From a virus, in IMG/VR virus record IMGVR_UViG_3300033571_007182, positions 1 through 56,526 of that record: DNA of 56,526 bases, one strand, 5' to 3'. A program made the translations under genes and the position numbers. The notes below the pieces were generated by a model. It did no database searches. It was not told the origin of the DNA and saw only the letters and a list, made by a program, of their open reading frames with translations. How positions within the stretch are numbered: the stretch's first letter is position 1; every line of letters starts with the position of its first letter. This document shows positions 37,001-44,560 of the stretch, one piece after another.

Positions 37001-39689
37001 TGTATGGAGCCTCCTTCATAGGTTCTTCAAGCAGTCTGTTAGGAATACTTGATAAAACCCTGGTTGATGACTCATTTGCAGTAACAGTCAGCTTCTTTTG
37101 GTCATTGGTCTCCAACCTGTCATAGGCATCCAGGATATCAGTCTTCTCTGTTCTACGCTTTACCTTCATGATGTTGCCATCAAACATGGAAAAGTCCTTG
37201 AACTTGGAAGTGAATATGGGCATGGCCAGATCACCATCATGGACATCACTGTCATGCTTGGTCATGGTCTGGGCATACTTCCTTTTTATATCAGCAGAAA
37301 GATCCTGTACAAGATCACTTATCTTTTTCACAAGCGCATGTTCCGAGCCAAGGATATTCATGGCTTCCATGGCACTCATGTTAAGTTGTTTCACAGATGC
37401 GTTTTCTGGAATCTTCACCCCAGCTTCCTTAATCATCTGGTCCAACGCTGTGAACAAGGAGTTCATCATATCAGAACTGAACTCGATATCATAGTTCTTG
37501 CCTTTCTTATCAAGCATCTCAGCTCTCTCAGGGTCATTGTTCTGAAGCTCTGGCAGACCAAAGAACCTGATACCATAGGTCTTCTTGCCACCCACTTCTT
37601 TCAATACTGTGAACTGAGCTCTGGTATCATCCATCACATCAAATCCCCACAATATATTGTTAAGGTCAGCAGTGGCAGTGTTACCTTCTTTTATGCTAGC
37701 CTGCATAAAGCTGTATACAAGACTACTTGCAAAGTCCACAGCATCCTTGCTGTTGCGCACGCGCTTGTCATACATCAAAGGAATGATCCTTGGATTCAAT
37801 CTATTCCCTACATACTGAAAGGAGAGATATACAGCCTGGTTATTACCAAAGTTGGATGTGATCTCCTGGGTATAATCGACCCCTTCTGATTTCAGATAGT
37901 TCTCAATACTCCTGTACTTGGTGCCATCCCTGCCTACAATAACAGTATTCTTGGGAAGAGTGCTCTCAATTGTCCACACACCTTTCTGCTTACGAAGAAC
38001 AATGTATATCCTACCTGAGTAAGGTTGTGCATTTTCCTGATCTGTGCTTTGCAGCATTACAGGCAATGAGCCATCATTCTCTTCAATGAACTCACGTAAG
38101 CTAGTCTTAGGCTTGGCATCTGAGATAAGTTCAGAAGTCTGGATGTTATTACTTAGGTTATAATACCTATTGAATATATCCTTGATGTCCACATCAGAGC
38201 TATTCTCTTGCTCCATACGCTCCATCACTTCTTTTTCAAATGCTTTGTATCGAATCAAAGACTCTTTCAACTGCTCAAACTGATTGTCAGTCATGGAGCC
38301 ATATGTCTCAGGTCCAGTCTTGGTTTCAACATTGGCCCTGAGGATATTGACATGCTCAGTGTTGTTTATATCAAAAGGAACTACACTATTGTCAGGATAT
38401 ACTATTGCAAGATTAGCCAGAGTATCCAGATCAAATCCATTATTACCCAGCTGATCATTGATCCTTATGGTGAATCCTGATACAGGCCTGTATAATGTTA
38501 TGATGGGACCATTGCCATTCCTAAGCATCTCACGCTGATTAGGTCTTTCCATTGTCTCAAGAGTCCTATTGACATCAGGATATTCCTGAGCCAGTCTTTC
38601 AACGCGTGATGCATTTAACTCCACAGTATTGGTATGGGCACGAACTGTCACTGAAGATTGGAATGGTGCACCTATTGGAGCATTTTGGGAAATTGCCTCA
38701 GCTCTTTCACCTTGTATCTTGTCATTCTCATAAGGTATGGATACCCCTGTAAACAATTGATCAGGTTGTATGCGTAATGCACCAGTGTTAGGATTGGTTA
38801 CATATAAGTTATCTTTTTGTGGAAACACTTTAGTAGCATGATCACTTTTATCTTGAATATAAGGTTCAAGATGCTCTTGTGTTCCTGGAGACCAGTATAC
38901 ATCAATTCCCTTTTCAGGTGAATACACTACTTGTATATTTTCACCATTGGGTTTAGTGACTATCTTAATTGGATAACCATTGTGCATGCTTATGCCTTCT
39001 ACCGCGGCCAAGTCAAAATACTTTGAACCTTGGGTGGCGGATTGAAGCATGTTGTCAATAGCATAGTTCACATTCTCCAAGACTGATACCTTGGTGGATG
39101 AGTCCTCTCTTTTTGACAATACTTCTTTGAGGTACTTAAGCATGTTGCCCACAGCTGTTGTCTGAGGATCCAGGACAACTTCATTAAGCTCCACAGCATT
39201 GTCAGTAATCATCTTAATGATGTCATTGACATGACTGGAAAGATCAGATTCTGTAATCTGTGATGTTTCAGCTATGGCATCATTGATTCTTTCTGACAGA
39301 CTGCGGTCATCGGATTCAATTACTTCAACAGGAGCTGCTGGTGCTGGAGTAACTTCTGGTGTCACTGGAGCAAGTAACTCATTGATCTTACCAAGAAGCA
39401 TATCATAATCAAACGCCTGCTCTCCATTGAGGAAAGGTTTGAGGTAGTTATGCAACTTCCTATATGCACCATCACTCCACTGTTGGGTTTGCAACTCAGG
39501 AATGTTCTGGGCAGCAGTATCCACAAAGCCAGCATAGAACCATACAGCATGGATCTTGGCTTCTGGGGAAAGACTAGTGCCCATTACAGAGCCAATCACT
39601 GCGGATAACTCTTTGAACTTGTTGAAATCACTCCTGTATGCGGCCAGCAAGGTATTCTGAAGGCTATCATATGGTACGAAACAACTCAT
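28041..39689 (-). CDS. Giant virion RNA polymerase polyprotein (crAss-like)
   Basis: 3,882 residues, about 1,700 more than the characterised crAss-like RNA polymerase of phage phi14:2 (gp66, about 2,180). 'IIVPPQAHMLAGSDFDIDAL' holds the catalytic metal-binding motif DFDID at 2599-2603, as in single-chain polymerases related to RNAi-type (QDE-1) enzymes. Upstream is a zincin domain: 'AYHEGFHGIF' (HEGFH, 1009-1013) with the third-ligand helix 'YEEYLADSFADFM' (Glu1080/1081), then a hydrophobic/basic helix. Pro/Ala/Thr linkers lie near 107-122 and 3706-3739 and set off terminal domains. It is probably packaged, injected and used to transcribe early genes; the protease domain may cleave this or other cargo proteins. 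Confidence 0.85.
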   Translation of the reverse strand: MSCFVPYDSLQNTLLAAYRSDFNKFKELSAVIGSVMGTSLSPEAKIHAVWFYAGFVDTAAQNIPELQTQQWSDGAYRKLHNYLKPFLNGEQAFDYDMLLGKINELLAPVTPEVTPAPAAPVEVIESDDRSLSERINDAIAETSQITESDLSSHVNDIIKMITDNAVELNEVVLDPQTTAVGNMLKYLKEVLSKREDSSTKVSVLENVNYAIDNMLQSATQGSKYFDLAAVEGISMHNGYPIKIVTKPNGENIQVVYSPEKGIDVYWSPGTQEHLEPYIQDKSDHATKVFPQKDNLYVTNPNTGALRIQPDQLFTGVSIPYENDKIQGERAEAISQNAPIGAPFQSSVTVRAHTNTVELNASRVERLAQEYPDVNRTLETMERPNQREMLRNGNGPIITLYRPVSGFTIRINDQLGNNGFDLDTLANLAIVYPDNSVVPFDINNTEHVNILRANVETKTGPETYGSMTDNQFEQLKESLIRYKAFEKEVMERMEQENSSDVDIKDIFNRYYNLSNNIQTSELISDAKPKTSLREFIEENDGSLPVMLQSTDQENAQPYSGRIYIVLRKQKGVWTIESTLPKNTVIVGRDGTKYRSIENYLKSEGVDYTQEITSNFGNNQAVYLSFQYVGNRLNPRIIPLMYDKRVRNSKDAVDFASSLVYSFMQASIKEGNTATADLNNILWGFDVMDDTRAQFTVLKEVGGKKTYGIRFFGLPELQNNDPERAEMLDKKGKNYDIEFSSDMMNSLFTALDQMIKEAGVKIPENASVKQLNMSAMEAMNILGSEHALVKKISDLVQDLSADIKRKYAQTMTKHDSDVHDGDLAMPIFTSKFKDFSMFDGNIMKVKRRTEKTDILDAYDRLETNDQKKLTVTANESSTRVLSSIPNRLLEEPMKEAPYSAPIQVPKPARKVLVDPTSVENPLNQPVNLNEIDEQNNENPFSLVEDIESFLTLSNEDFSSEIQAMKDLMPDAFTFVSTGLNGMNVDGHVLGYMQDMFIYLNETLRAKGVAYHEGFHGIFRKVLSKSQQDFYLNKVEEALGGYKTDDKGKYISVRGKKIYANDFRQRRKYGHLNDDQIRFLIYEEYLADSFADFMGTNKVPRTWMQKLFAYLKKLLNLFKKGGRIDNLFYDISLGKFRNAPIIDNQGPNMEKVYSLDFRGIPMAYVETTGKVITNNQIIGSEISLEVKDFILQGMAALSIKNPDMSASQLFDLARMEVLKMKDINTLISQSPEQEAEILAKYGEEFATARWLLGAMLEGETFTYRNLTNAQEYDNQATTSKKQNDIVIANLKRLKSTVIEEYNKLEDLEDVADDENFEEDFNKQDEEVEIKDSFYEGAGFVGIKPNEGNAAFRRMIRLITYEEIDPVLGIKVRRMVNSALIFSTITKIASTESKGNAIQAISDKIQELDSQIKYFRENVQSKLPNPNVIPISYDKAIKLRDSLKAVYDTIDNIVGLNEDFEATRNEHVLKQFSTVFSKTNIKLIQAEVTTEIEFDQNKKPVPVPTPESAVSDIVTLYDINKIRSSLRDSILSIDMTKDQAKPHLQKLRELAKLLNITKQSAIDNMLDTFFTDSGVINDHAFRNFIDDVYITLSAFNLDIPYSLLYNAIGHTVYMAMGKNLAMFPQNSDFRRSLSLNKDFFQDFSKVKHDFWYHNLVNAIEASVEASNESKMRMNNEALTTALKRFTTPYVAAYGEYIIKHDPTIAGSSTKNANGDTIYKYVDPNKEMIILQKLKSFDNIEEGLAAVLNDGFEHFYENNPMLDTNDPEVRAFLQNMRMEVFAGFQQRFNMPDGGVKMGDPRTFKDIDDAAFLMSMLSLFVSQERIYVPETKSYITSFKRILTVYEATGTSMVTNGVLRRYFDNASGNVLSENGRPKYLWDLVNVLKQEYELIRTNYEQERTNDANTKKYLNYNINSAIDEKTGFPKDRGFRFNVLADFADANPDLAKELIMAAKEGLSFDAIMASKSEKVLVDDMLNNLHKYAQNQYVTFRDKFQSLGLDETHIPLYVTDVFDEEAQVFQNANPTTVLREFFFNNWINSLSLNQIFDGPVAVGVKNFANFFKRQKAGAAAGPSLFNPHVNKYGVSKTYRAAVIKEIVMYLDDSDLTKPASFTPYYEKGDKRNVEVKMIDGQSYNTIARMVNVADSRGRLDNESYRMLKRMMYETEDTSQYAKNVRKLNKRGIVFNSLKTVTAGRIEYVKQSEHTIMRKDVSTLKEGVDYNTAMQELDVLYDRIMDYSYMLQAGRDEMVFDPSNNRERLVSELYKEAVTQAHSYFEPIPQHAFMHHMLNSMELHRIDQMFDPNASKKMTINPVEVDLQPSTTGMTYYNLDQAVMDLPNEFTFIQVSTEKDANMVTQGIQQKLLLAAQIAAENPEYASIKDDINTYNTGLAQMVKTQLKVLQRMFNTKDTEVIGKIYQVISAGLKQQGADSTILQYFELNPNGSPKYNPNLMVVQSTIANYFFSIFNNNLFDKKIAGRKYYHVSSMGYNVIEMDGKVITTSEYKRNKSKYDKAIAAGEAKVRPLSYTKTKLADGTYKYEVEVIIPKELQSLDQEFLEKYMSEFFATRIPTEGQRSMIVAKVVDYMDEAYGSGIIVPPQAHMLAGSDFDIDALYAHVKSSYRTPDGKKVLYGDYSHYIEKYDMSEKDAKFMEYLVYLSKDPVMQPLLQSELRRINYEAGYKQEQARNFGSLFGGKLEEFFSKNASTMEKGEVESDSEQESIDTFKRVIAVFNVLEDLKKSNLPSDPDSLEKETKKNGSPVIPLIQNKILQAKMNILSNEAVYKKFMEESSNRADVAADPYKAAVSERGLSETEIYNKQNIYTPTAMVVARGLNSESKDSLGIAASFNKGVSMLATVQAELKGKVGTVYEPNAKGNPEQSIVTDKVVDESVKIVGGYIGVAADAANNPYPGPLHLNSHTVPVMLAMFTVGMPQRMAIMFQSLPIIQKIVAEYTMEYGSAYKKNPYSKDMRFDTFLRDMINELEERIGIEELLDQDIMYLSKTGANFDKDSYKLVWNNQIKKDDPEFGSSKDQPLNTFGFELYNKKNIAFTRDIEDFIILNEFKNYSNLASEISFKITKLTDALKSIKPDMDTFDRLVNTFDIVRTRPEELMLSKKSIQDLFQMYPVLRESYEALKYMDNMSSKVLLERTSLIKGMSALIGNIYGYESSEIRKDIKAFIGLQLQRAMAQREPESFMNKMFLEQVNPETFLNGDVIADYNQLKSRYPGNKFIQALRIVDIGTTSRPVRVLEAISSKLSPEMREMVYSDLLKLLGEGYATEEMGVNGEVMRVLDKERAFRIAYHGMVKSGAQKVRGGFFELVPAVLSKPMSTALDSFQRDLVKMDNYIKNKYDVFEDVDGNLRAEPQAEEEYLKMLTAAISKNFGQMGIDDIIQDAVIKIVSMKLADGTMTPFKRVTSLRKISQQLDETVTMEDMVKFFNKIAPANAPSIIDSKGLRVSTLEAQYKVASDEYELFTGVDGVLFLDLADVTQPFETKMLRAYGITPNYKDKNYRFPLYRINIYGQLMMLKRINGNPVGQKLMETLYLTPFTNVQELQLTGETAVYEVVPEQGVSKISPLAFTSQEAAVIKNIVNGIQQISDTRMMEVPRSMTIVREQNRMYELRTQKNPSGAYTNKTMSTINMSIVETTGKFSRFKMVGGELFQYLNNEPAARGVKQEQMDLFAQRVGFSTWGELSNSERFKDFVSGKENLFLYELNNGDPTSPTAQPLSSAPTTPQVTAPTQVPVSAQPAVTDIKAEDITFKSKKLETFERAEGLDAVKGYSLVIKNQPSVDLFVYKDKEGWIIIDNTSKLKLPLRGTVDGNSARKDEIVELLSNTLNYYGKLESSRKTLESIGFNFTQAPTTEKRAMDIVKLNQQAQDVLKQKEDESRNCNGG

Positions 39690-39695
39690 GGTATC

Positions 39696-42600
39696 TTATG
39701 TATTACAAGCTTGTTTTAATGATTCAAATGGATTCTCACCCTGCGGCTCGAAGATTTCAGATGTTTTAGATGCTGCTATGGATTGCTGTATAGTATCCAG
39801 CTTCTTGGCTGTGATATTATTGGCCATCCTTGTTCCAGGACCTAGACTGGCTTTCTGTTGTGTGTCAGCAACAGCTGAAGATTTCGTCTCAGACTTACCT
39901 CTCTTGGATGCCTTCTTCTCAGCCTTCTTGTCTACTGACTCTACAGCAGTCTTTACTGATCTTGGCTTGGGCTTTTTTCCTTCAGGTTCGACTCCAGCTT
40001 CCTTAGCACCTCGTTTGCCTTTTCTGGGGGCAAGAGCTTGATCAAGCTGTTCAATTCGCTCCTTTTCTTTAGCACCTCGTTTTGTAGCTCTTTTAGGTTT
40101 TGTTCGTTCTGTGGCATCTGCATCTATTATTTCAGATATGGGATTGACATACTCCTGGATCAACTCAGCCATGGTTCCTTCCAAGACTCTGTTGCCCATG
40201 TATATTGTAAACTTACTTTTTATCTTGTTACGAAGGTCAGAAGCCCACATGAATAATTTCATCAAGTCTTCTTGAGTCATATCAGCTCTGGTCTCAGAGT
40301 TATTCCACTGATGTATCAAGAAGTTGATATCAGGAGTCTTACTGTCCCTGATAATCTTATTCACTTGATACTGAGCCATTAACTCATCACTGCGAAGTTT
40401 GCGCTCCTCCATTGACATGACTTCCTGAGTGGCTTGGGCAATAGCCATATCAAGACTCTCAATCTCAGTAGCAGCATCCATTACGTTATCTGGAATGGCA
40501 CGAGTCATCATAAGAAAGGCATTGACCCTGCGGATGTAGTCTTGAACCTTTGGATCAGTACCAAACATCTTTTGGACCTTTCTCTTACCTTTCTTATTAA
40601 CAGTGGTCCTGTTAAATCCTATAATCTCTCCCGCTTGATTTCTATCTACACTCCAGGTCACATTGTTTATAGTGACTTCATTAGGGTTGTTTGTAGATAT
40701 TTCCATAGTAACTACCCCAGACTCCTGGACATCTACCTTGGCAGCAACTGTATTAGACACCACTGTGGCATTCTCAGGGGACTGCTTTACATAGGAACGT
40801 GAAAGATCTGTAAATGAGTCAAATGAAGCTTCCTCAGATACAGGGCCCAACAGAACCATGTCTCCATTATCATATTCCAGAATAAACTGGTCATCGATGA
40901 TTCGCAAGGTACCTGATGTTCCATTGAGAACTACAGGAGTACCTACGAAGTTTATCAGCTTGGCCTTCTCATTATCTACAGCAGTAACAGTTTCTGTTGT
41001 CTGTTGGGAGTTTTGGATGATCTCATTGCCCTTCTGGTTTACAAACAGACCATACTCATACTCCATGAGAAAATGGAACAGGGCATTGTAATTATCAATA
41101 GCAGTATCTACTGGTACATGCTCTTGATTTTCATCAAGTATTTTTTGATTGTTTGCATCATAAGGATACAGCTCACTTCTGAGTTTAATCCTTAAAGCCC
41201 TGGGGAACTCAACCCTCTCACCATTGGCTCCTATATAATATCTTTTTACAACCCTTTGAGCAAGATCTTCACTGGCAAATGGGAAGTTGTCCCGCAACCC
41301 ATCAAGATCATAACGCATGGCCATGAACTCAAGGGCAAGGTGTGTAGTGGCAGGATCTTCATATAATGATATGATATCCACATAGTCCCTACTCTGGTCT
41401 GAAGCTGCCTGTTTTTGAGCTCTCTCCTTTTCAACTGCCTCTTGCTTAGCTTTCTCTTCCTGGGTACGCTGAGCTTCAAACTCAGATGATTTACCAGCAA
41501 GTTTACTGCGAAGCTGCTCTATCTTCTGAAGGTTTTCAAATGTGCCTGAAGGATTCTTACTGATCTTGAGTAGTTCCTCAAGAGCTTGTTTTTGTTCAGG
41601 AGCTTCTACCCACTCTCTTGCAACTTCACTTATCTCACCAAGCTTTTGATATTGATCATATATCAATCTGGCAAAAGCACCCGCCCTGGCATCTTGCATC
41701 TTTGCAATATGATTGGTGAATGTCTCAGGATCATTTAGCAAATTTATAGCCTGTACATACTCAGCATGATCTCTACCTAGAGCTACATAGTCCAGAATTG
41801 TGTCCAAGGCATCGTATACTTCCTGTTCATTTACAGGAGTTTTTACACCATTCTGTTCATTCTTGGTTTGCAGATATCTAGAAAGAACAGTAGCAATACC
41901 TTTTCTAAGTCCTGCTTGATCCTTGAGTGCCATACGAACATCCCAAAGAGTTATCTTTTTGGAAGGATCATTTGGATCTTTAGCAATTTGAGGATCATAC
42001 ATGAACATTTTAAGTATGCTCAAGTCATCTATCTCTTGATTTTTACCCTCAATGGCTTTCTTGGTCTGGTCTGTTTGCTCTATATCACTTAGAGTCTTTA
42101 TCTCATTTTGAAGAAGGAGCAGTTGATTGTCGATCTCATCTGGGTCGATGATGGTATTGAATGCTCCAGACAGACTACTGCCTATTGAAGCATAGGAGGC
42201 AATCTCCTGCAGCATTTGTTTTTGGCGTTCAACACTTTGTTGACCCTTAGCTTCCATGAAGGATACTGTTTCAATGGCATCTAATAACGCCGCCTTCTTG
42301 ATTCCAAACCTTTGTTTGGCTCCAGGATCCTTCATGTATTCATCCATGCCCAAGTACAAACCAAACTTGGTCATGTTCTTGTCATAGATATCAGAGAACT
42401 TCTTTACAGAATTGGATATATCTCCCATGACTTCAGAAGGAGATGACTTGCCTAACTCCTGAGGAGTGTAATTGAAAGCCTCTTGAAATTCCTTTTCACT
42501 AAAATTCTCACCATATCCTTTTATAAAGGAGCTTAGATGATCCATGGTTCCAGTTCTTCTTGCATGCATCACCGCAGCTATCAAAGCTGAATCTCTGTTG

Positions 42601-44558
42601 TTATAGTATTGCAGCTTATCCTGTGTATTAAGCGCTTCCACCATACCGTCATTATAAGCTGTCTGAAGCTTGATGTTTTTGACAGTCTCCTTCAATACAT
42701 TCTCATGCCCGCTAGTGAAGAAGTTATTCATGGCTTCCACACTCCTGGATACGCTTTCACGGTGGTTCTTCAAGTTTGGATTAATACCAGAAGCCGCCGC
42801 ACCATATTGTATGGTATTCACCACAGGATTCACAAACAATCCTGTCATGGCACCCATTAAGAATGTCTTTGCTCCACGCTTGGTCATCTGGGAATCCACA
42901 GCTTCATCAAATGACTTACCCCAAGTAGCTAAATCACCATTGTATAAATCTGTGTAATAATCTATGAGATATTCATTGGTTCCTTCTTGCAAGTTTTCTT
43001 GAAGACCTTCCAATAGTTGGAATCTAGTCACTCCTTTCAGAGTACTTTTACCGACTTCCCAAGCAGCTCTTTTACCACCAAAAGTTGTAGCAATCTGAGG
43101 AGCAAGACCAAGTGTACCTAAAAGTCCTTTTTGATATAACCTTGTTGTTTCCTTACCAGCCTTACCCATGCCTTTTACAGCAAGTACTCCCGCTTCCTCA
43201 GCCATGTCTTTCATCATGGCACTTCTCAATGCAATAACAGCTTTACTGTCTGGCATGAACTTGCGTATCATGTTTCCAAACATAAGCTTGTTACTTACTG
43301 CAAGAATTGCCACATTGGTTGCAAAATCAGAAGTGGCACTCTGCATAGCCAGGTCTTGTATCTTCTTGTATTCATCTCCCATTGGAAGAGCGCCATTGTT
43401 CTTCTTGGCGTATTCATCAGTAAGAGTAGTAACAATCTGACCATAGTTGCCCCCTGCTTCAATGGATGCCTCACCAGCAGCCATCTGCCATTCTGCAAAT
43501 CCTCTTCTAAGAGCACCTGCTCCTACTTTTGCAATTTCAGCACCTGTAAGTGTACCGTTTCTTCCTGCCCTGATTATACGAGCAGCATCTGCAAAATTCC
43601 CTACTATAGGAGTCTTTGAAGCAAGCTGTAATGCATTATCCAAAATACGGGAACCTCCACCAGTAGCTGGTCCCAGAGTTGATGAAGCAACATCATCTGC
43701 AACACTTCTCCTTATGGCACTTTGTGTGGCTGTAGATGTAATATCATCAACAGCATTTGCAGTAACATTAACACCTGCCTTAGCAGCATCGTCAGCAGCA
43801 CTTCCTACAAAGAACCTTCCCATCTTCTGCCATACAGAAGCTATTCTTCCAAGCTTGACACCTGTTGCTGCAACTTGTGCACCTACAACAGCTCCTGCTG
43901 CTGCAGCTGAAGTACCTCCTGTTGGAGCTGCACCCGCTGTTCCTAAAGCTGCAATTGCTGCTGTTATACCCCACTCTGTAGTAAGCTGCCCCATTGTACC
44001 AAAAGTGAAACCAAGATTCTGAAAAGTCTCAGCCATGAATCCTTTGGTAAGGAAATCATCTTCCGTACCTGGAGCATAGAAGATAGGGTTTTCAAGCCGC
44101 ATCTTCTCCTCATTCATTGCCATCTGAGCAAGTTCTTTCTCAGAAGGCATCAGATAATCAGCATCCAAATTAAAAAGAGCCTTACCCATCCTAGGCCAGG
44201 CCATCCATCCTTCTGAATAAGATGTTTTGAAGTTTTCTATGAAGCCACCGAATCCTGCACCCAGGGCGTCCATCTTATCCCAGTTCTCATAAGCAACCCT
44301 TTCATTATCAGCAGTAGGATCAAAGTAATCATTGTAGATACTAGGATCGCTTTTGTAACGCTCTTTTAACTTAGGGTCATAGCTGCTAACGTCAAACATC
44401 GGCTGCTGACTCATTACAGTGTTGGCAGCTTGATTGACAGCCTCCCCAAGAGAAGGGGATTGAGCAGGTTCAGAGGATCTTCCACCTACGCTTTGTTCAG
44501 GTGTAGGATCTGGTGTTGAGCTTGTATCTGAACTAAACAGGTTAAATGGATCAACCAT
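39696..44558 (-). CDS. Large internal virion (cargo/ejection) protein
   Basis: 1,620 residues. After a disordered Ser/Pro N-terminus the chain has an Ala/Gly-rich hydrophobic segment at about 197-235 ('GITAAIAALGTAGAAPTGG', 'AAAAGAVVGAQVAATGV'), long helical regions, and a lysine/arginine-rich low-complexity tail with repeated 'KRGAKE'. This is what one expects of a packaged protein that inserts into the host membrane during DNA ejection and touches DNA with its basic tail. No enzyme motif is visible. It lies six bases upstream of the polymerase gene, consistent with cargo proteins that travel with the polymerase. Confidence 0.65.
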   Translation of the reverse strand: MVDPFNLFSSDTSSTPDPTPEQSVGGRSSEPAQSPSLGEAVNQAANTVMSQQPMFDVSSYDPKLKERYKSDPSIYNDYFDPTADNERVAYENWDKMDALGAGFGGFIENFKTSYSEGWMAWPRMGKALFNLDADYLMPSEKELAQMAMNEEKMRLENPIFYAPGTEDDFLTKGFMAETFQNLGFTFGTMGQLTTEWGITAAIAALGTAGAAPTGGTSAAAAGAVVGAQVAATGVKLGRIASVWQKMGRFFVGSAADDAAKAGVNVTANAVDDITSTATQSAIRRSVADDVASSTLGPATGGGSRILDNALQLASKTPIVGNFADAARIIRAGRNGTLTGAEIAKVGAGALRRGFAEWQMAAGEASIEAGGNYGQIVTTLTDEYAKKNNGALPMGDEYKKIQDLAMQSATSDFATNVAILAVSNKLMFGNMIRKFMPDSKAVIALRSAMMKDMAEEAGVLAVKGMGKAGKETTRLYQKGLLGTLGLAPQIATTFGGKRAAWEVGKSTLKGVTRFQLLEGLQENLQEGTNEYLIDYYTDLYNGDLATWGKSFDEAVDSQMTKRGAKTFLMGAMTGLFVNPVVNTIQYGAAASGINPNLKNHRESVSRSVEAMNNFFTSGHENVLKETVKNIKLQTAYNDGMVEALNTQDKLQYYNNRDSALIAAVMHARRTGTMDHLSSFIKGYGENFSEKEFQEAFNYTPQELGKSSPSEVMGDISNSVKKFSDIYDKNMTKFGLYLGMDEYMKDPGAKQRFGIKKAALLDAIETVSFMEAKGQQSVERQKQMLQEIASYASIGSSLSGAFNTIIDPDEIDNQLLLLQNEIKTLSDIEQTDQTKKAIEGKNQEIDDLSILKMFMYDPQIAKDPNDPSKKITLWDVRMALKDQAGLRKGIATVLSRYLQTKNEQNGVKTPVNEQEVYDALDTILDYVALGRDHAEYVQAINLLNDPETFTNHIAKMQDARAGAFARLIYDQYQKLGEISEVAREWVEAPEQKQALEELLKISKNPSGTFENLQKIEQLRSKLAGKSSEFEAQRTQEEKAKQEAVEKERAQKQAASDQSRDYVDIISLYEDPATTHLALEFMAMRYDLDGLRDNFPFASEDLAQRVVKRYYIGANGERVEFPRALRIKLRSELYPYDANNQKILDENQEHVPVDTAIDNYNALFHFLMEYEYGLFVNQKGNEIIQNSQQTTETVTAVDNEKAKLINFVGTPVVLNGTSGTLRIIDDQFILEYDNGDMVLLGPVSEEASFDSFTDLSRSYVKQSPENATVVSNTVAAKVDVQESGVVTMEISTNNPNEVTINNVTWSVDRNQAGEIIGFNRTTVNKKGKRKVQKMFGTDPKVQDYIRRVNAFLMMTRAIPDNVMDAATEIESLDMAIAQATQEVMSMEERKLRSDELMAQYQVNKIIRDSKTPDINFLIHQWNNSETRADMTQEDLMKLFMWASDLRNKIKSKFTIYMGNRVLEGTMAELIQEYVNPISEIIDADATERTKPKRATKRGAKEKERIEQLDQALAPRKGKRGAKEAGVEPEGKKPKPRSVKTAVESVDKKAEKKASKRGKSETKSSAVADTQQKASLGPGTRMANNITAKKLDTIQQSIAASKTSEIFEPQGENPFESLKQACNT

Positions 44559-44560
44559 AA

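Noticed and set aside
36000-37889. Several long plus-strand open frames opposite the RNA polymerase gene
   Set aside because: They mirror the minus-strand coding frame and contain no recognisable domain. The minus-strand frame is continuous with known motifs.
43447-44022. Long plus-strand open frame (191 codons) opposite the 1,620-aa gene
   Set aside because: It is antisense to an Ala/Gly-rich coding region whose codon composition produces open antisense frames. It has low-complexity Ala/Pro composition and no context for a plus-strand gene.
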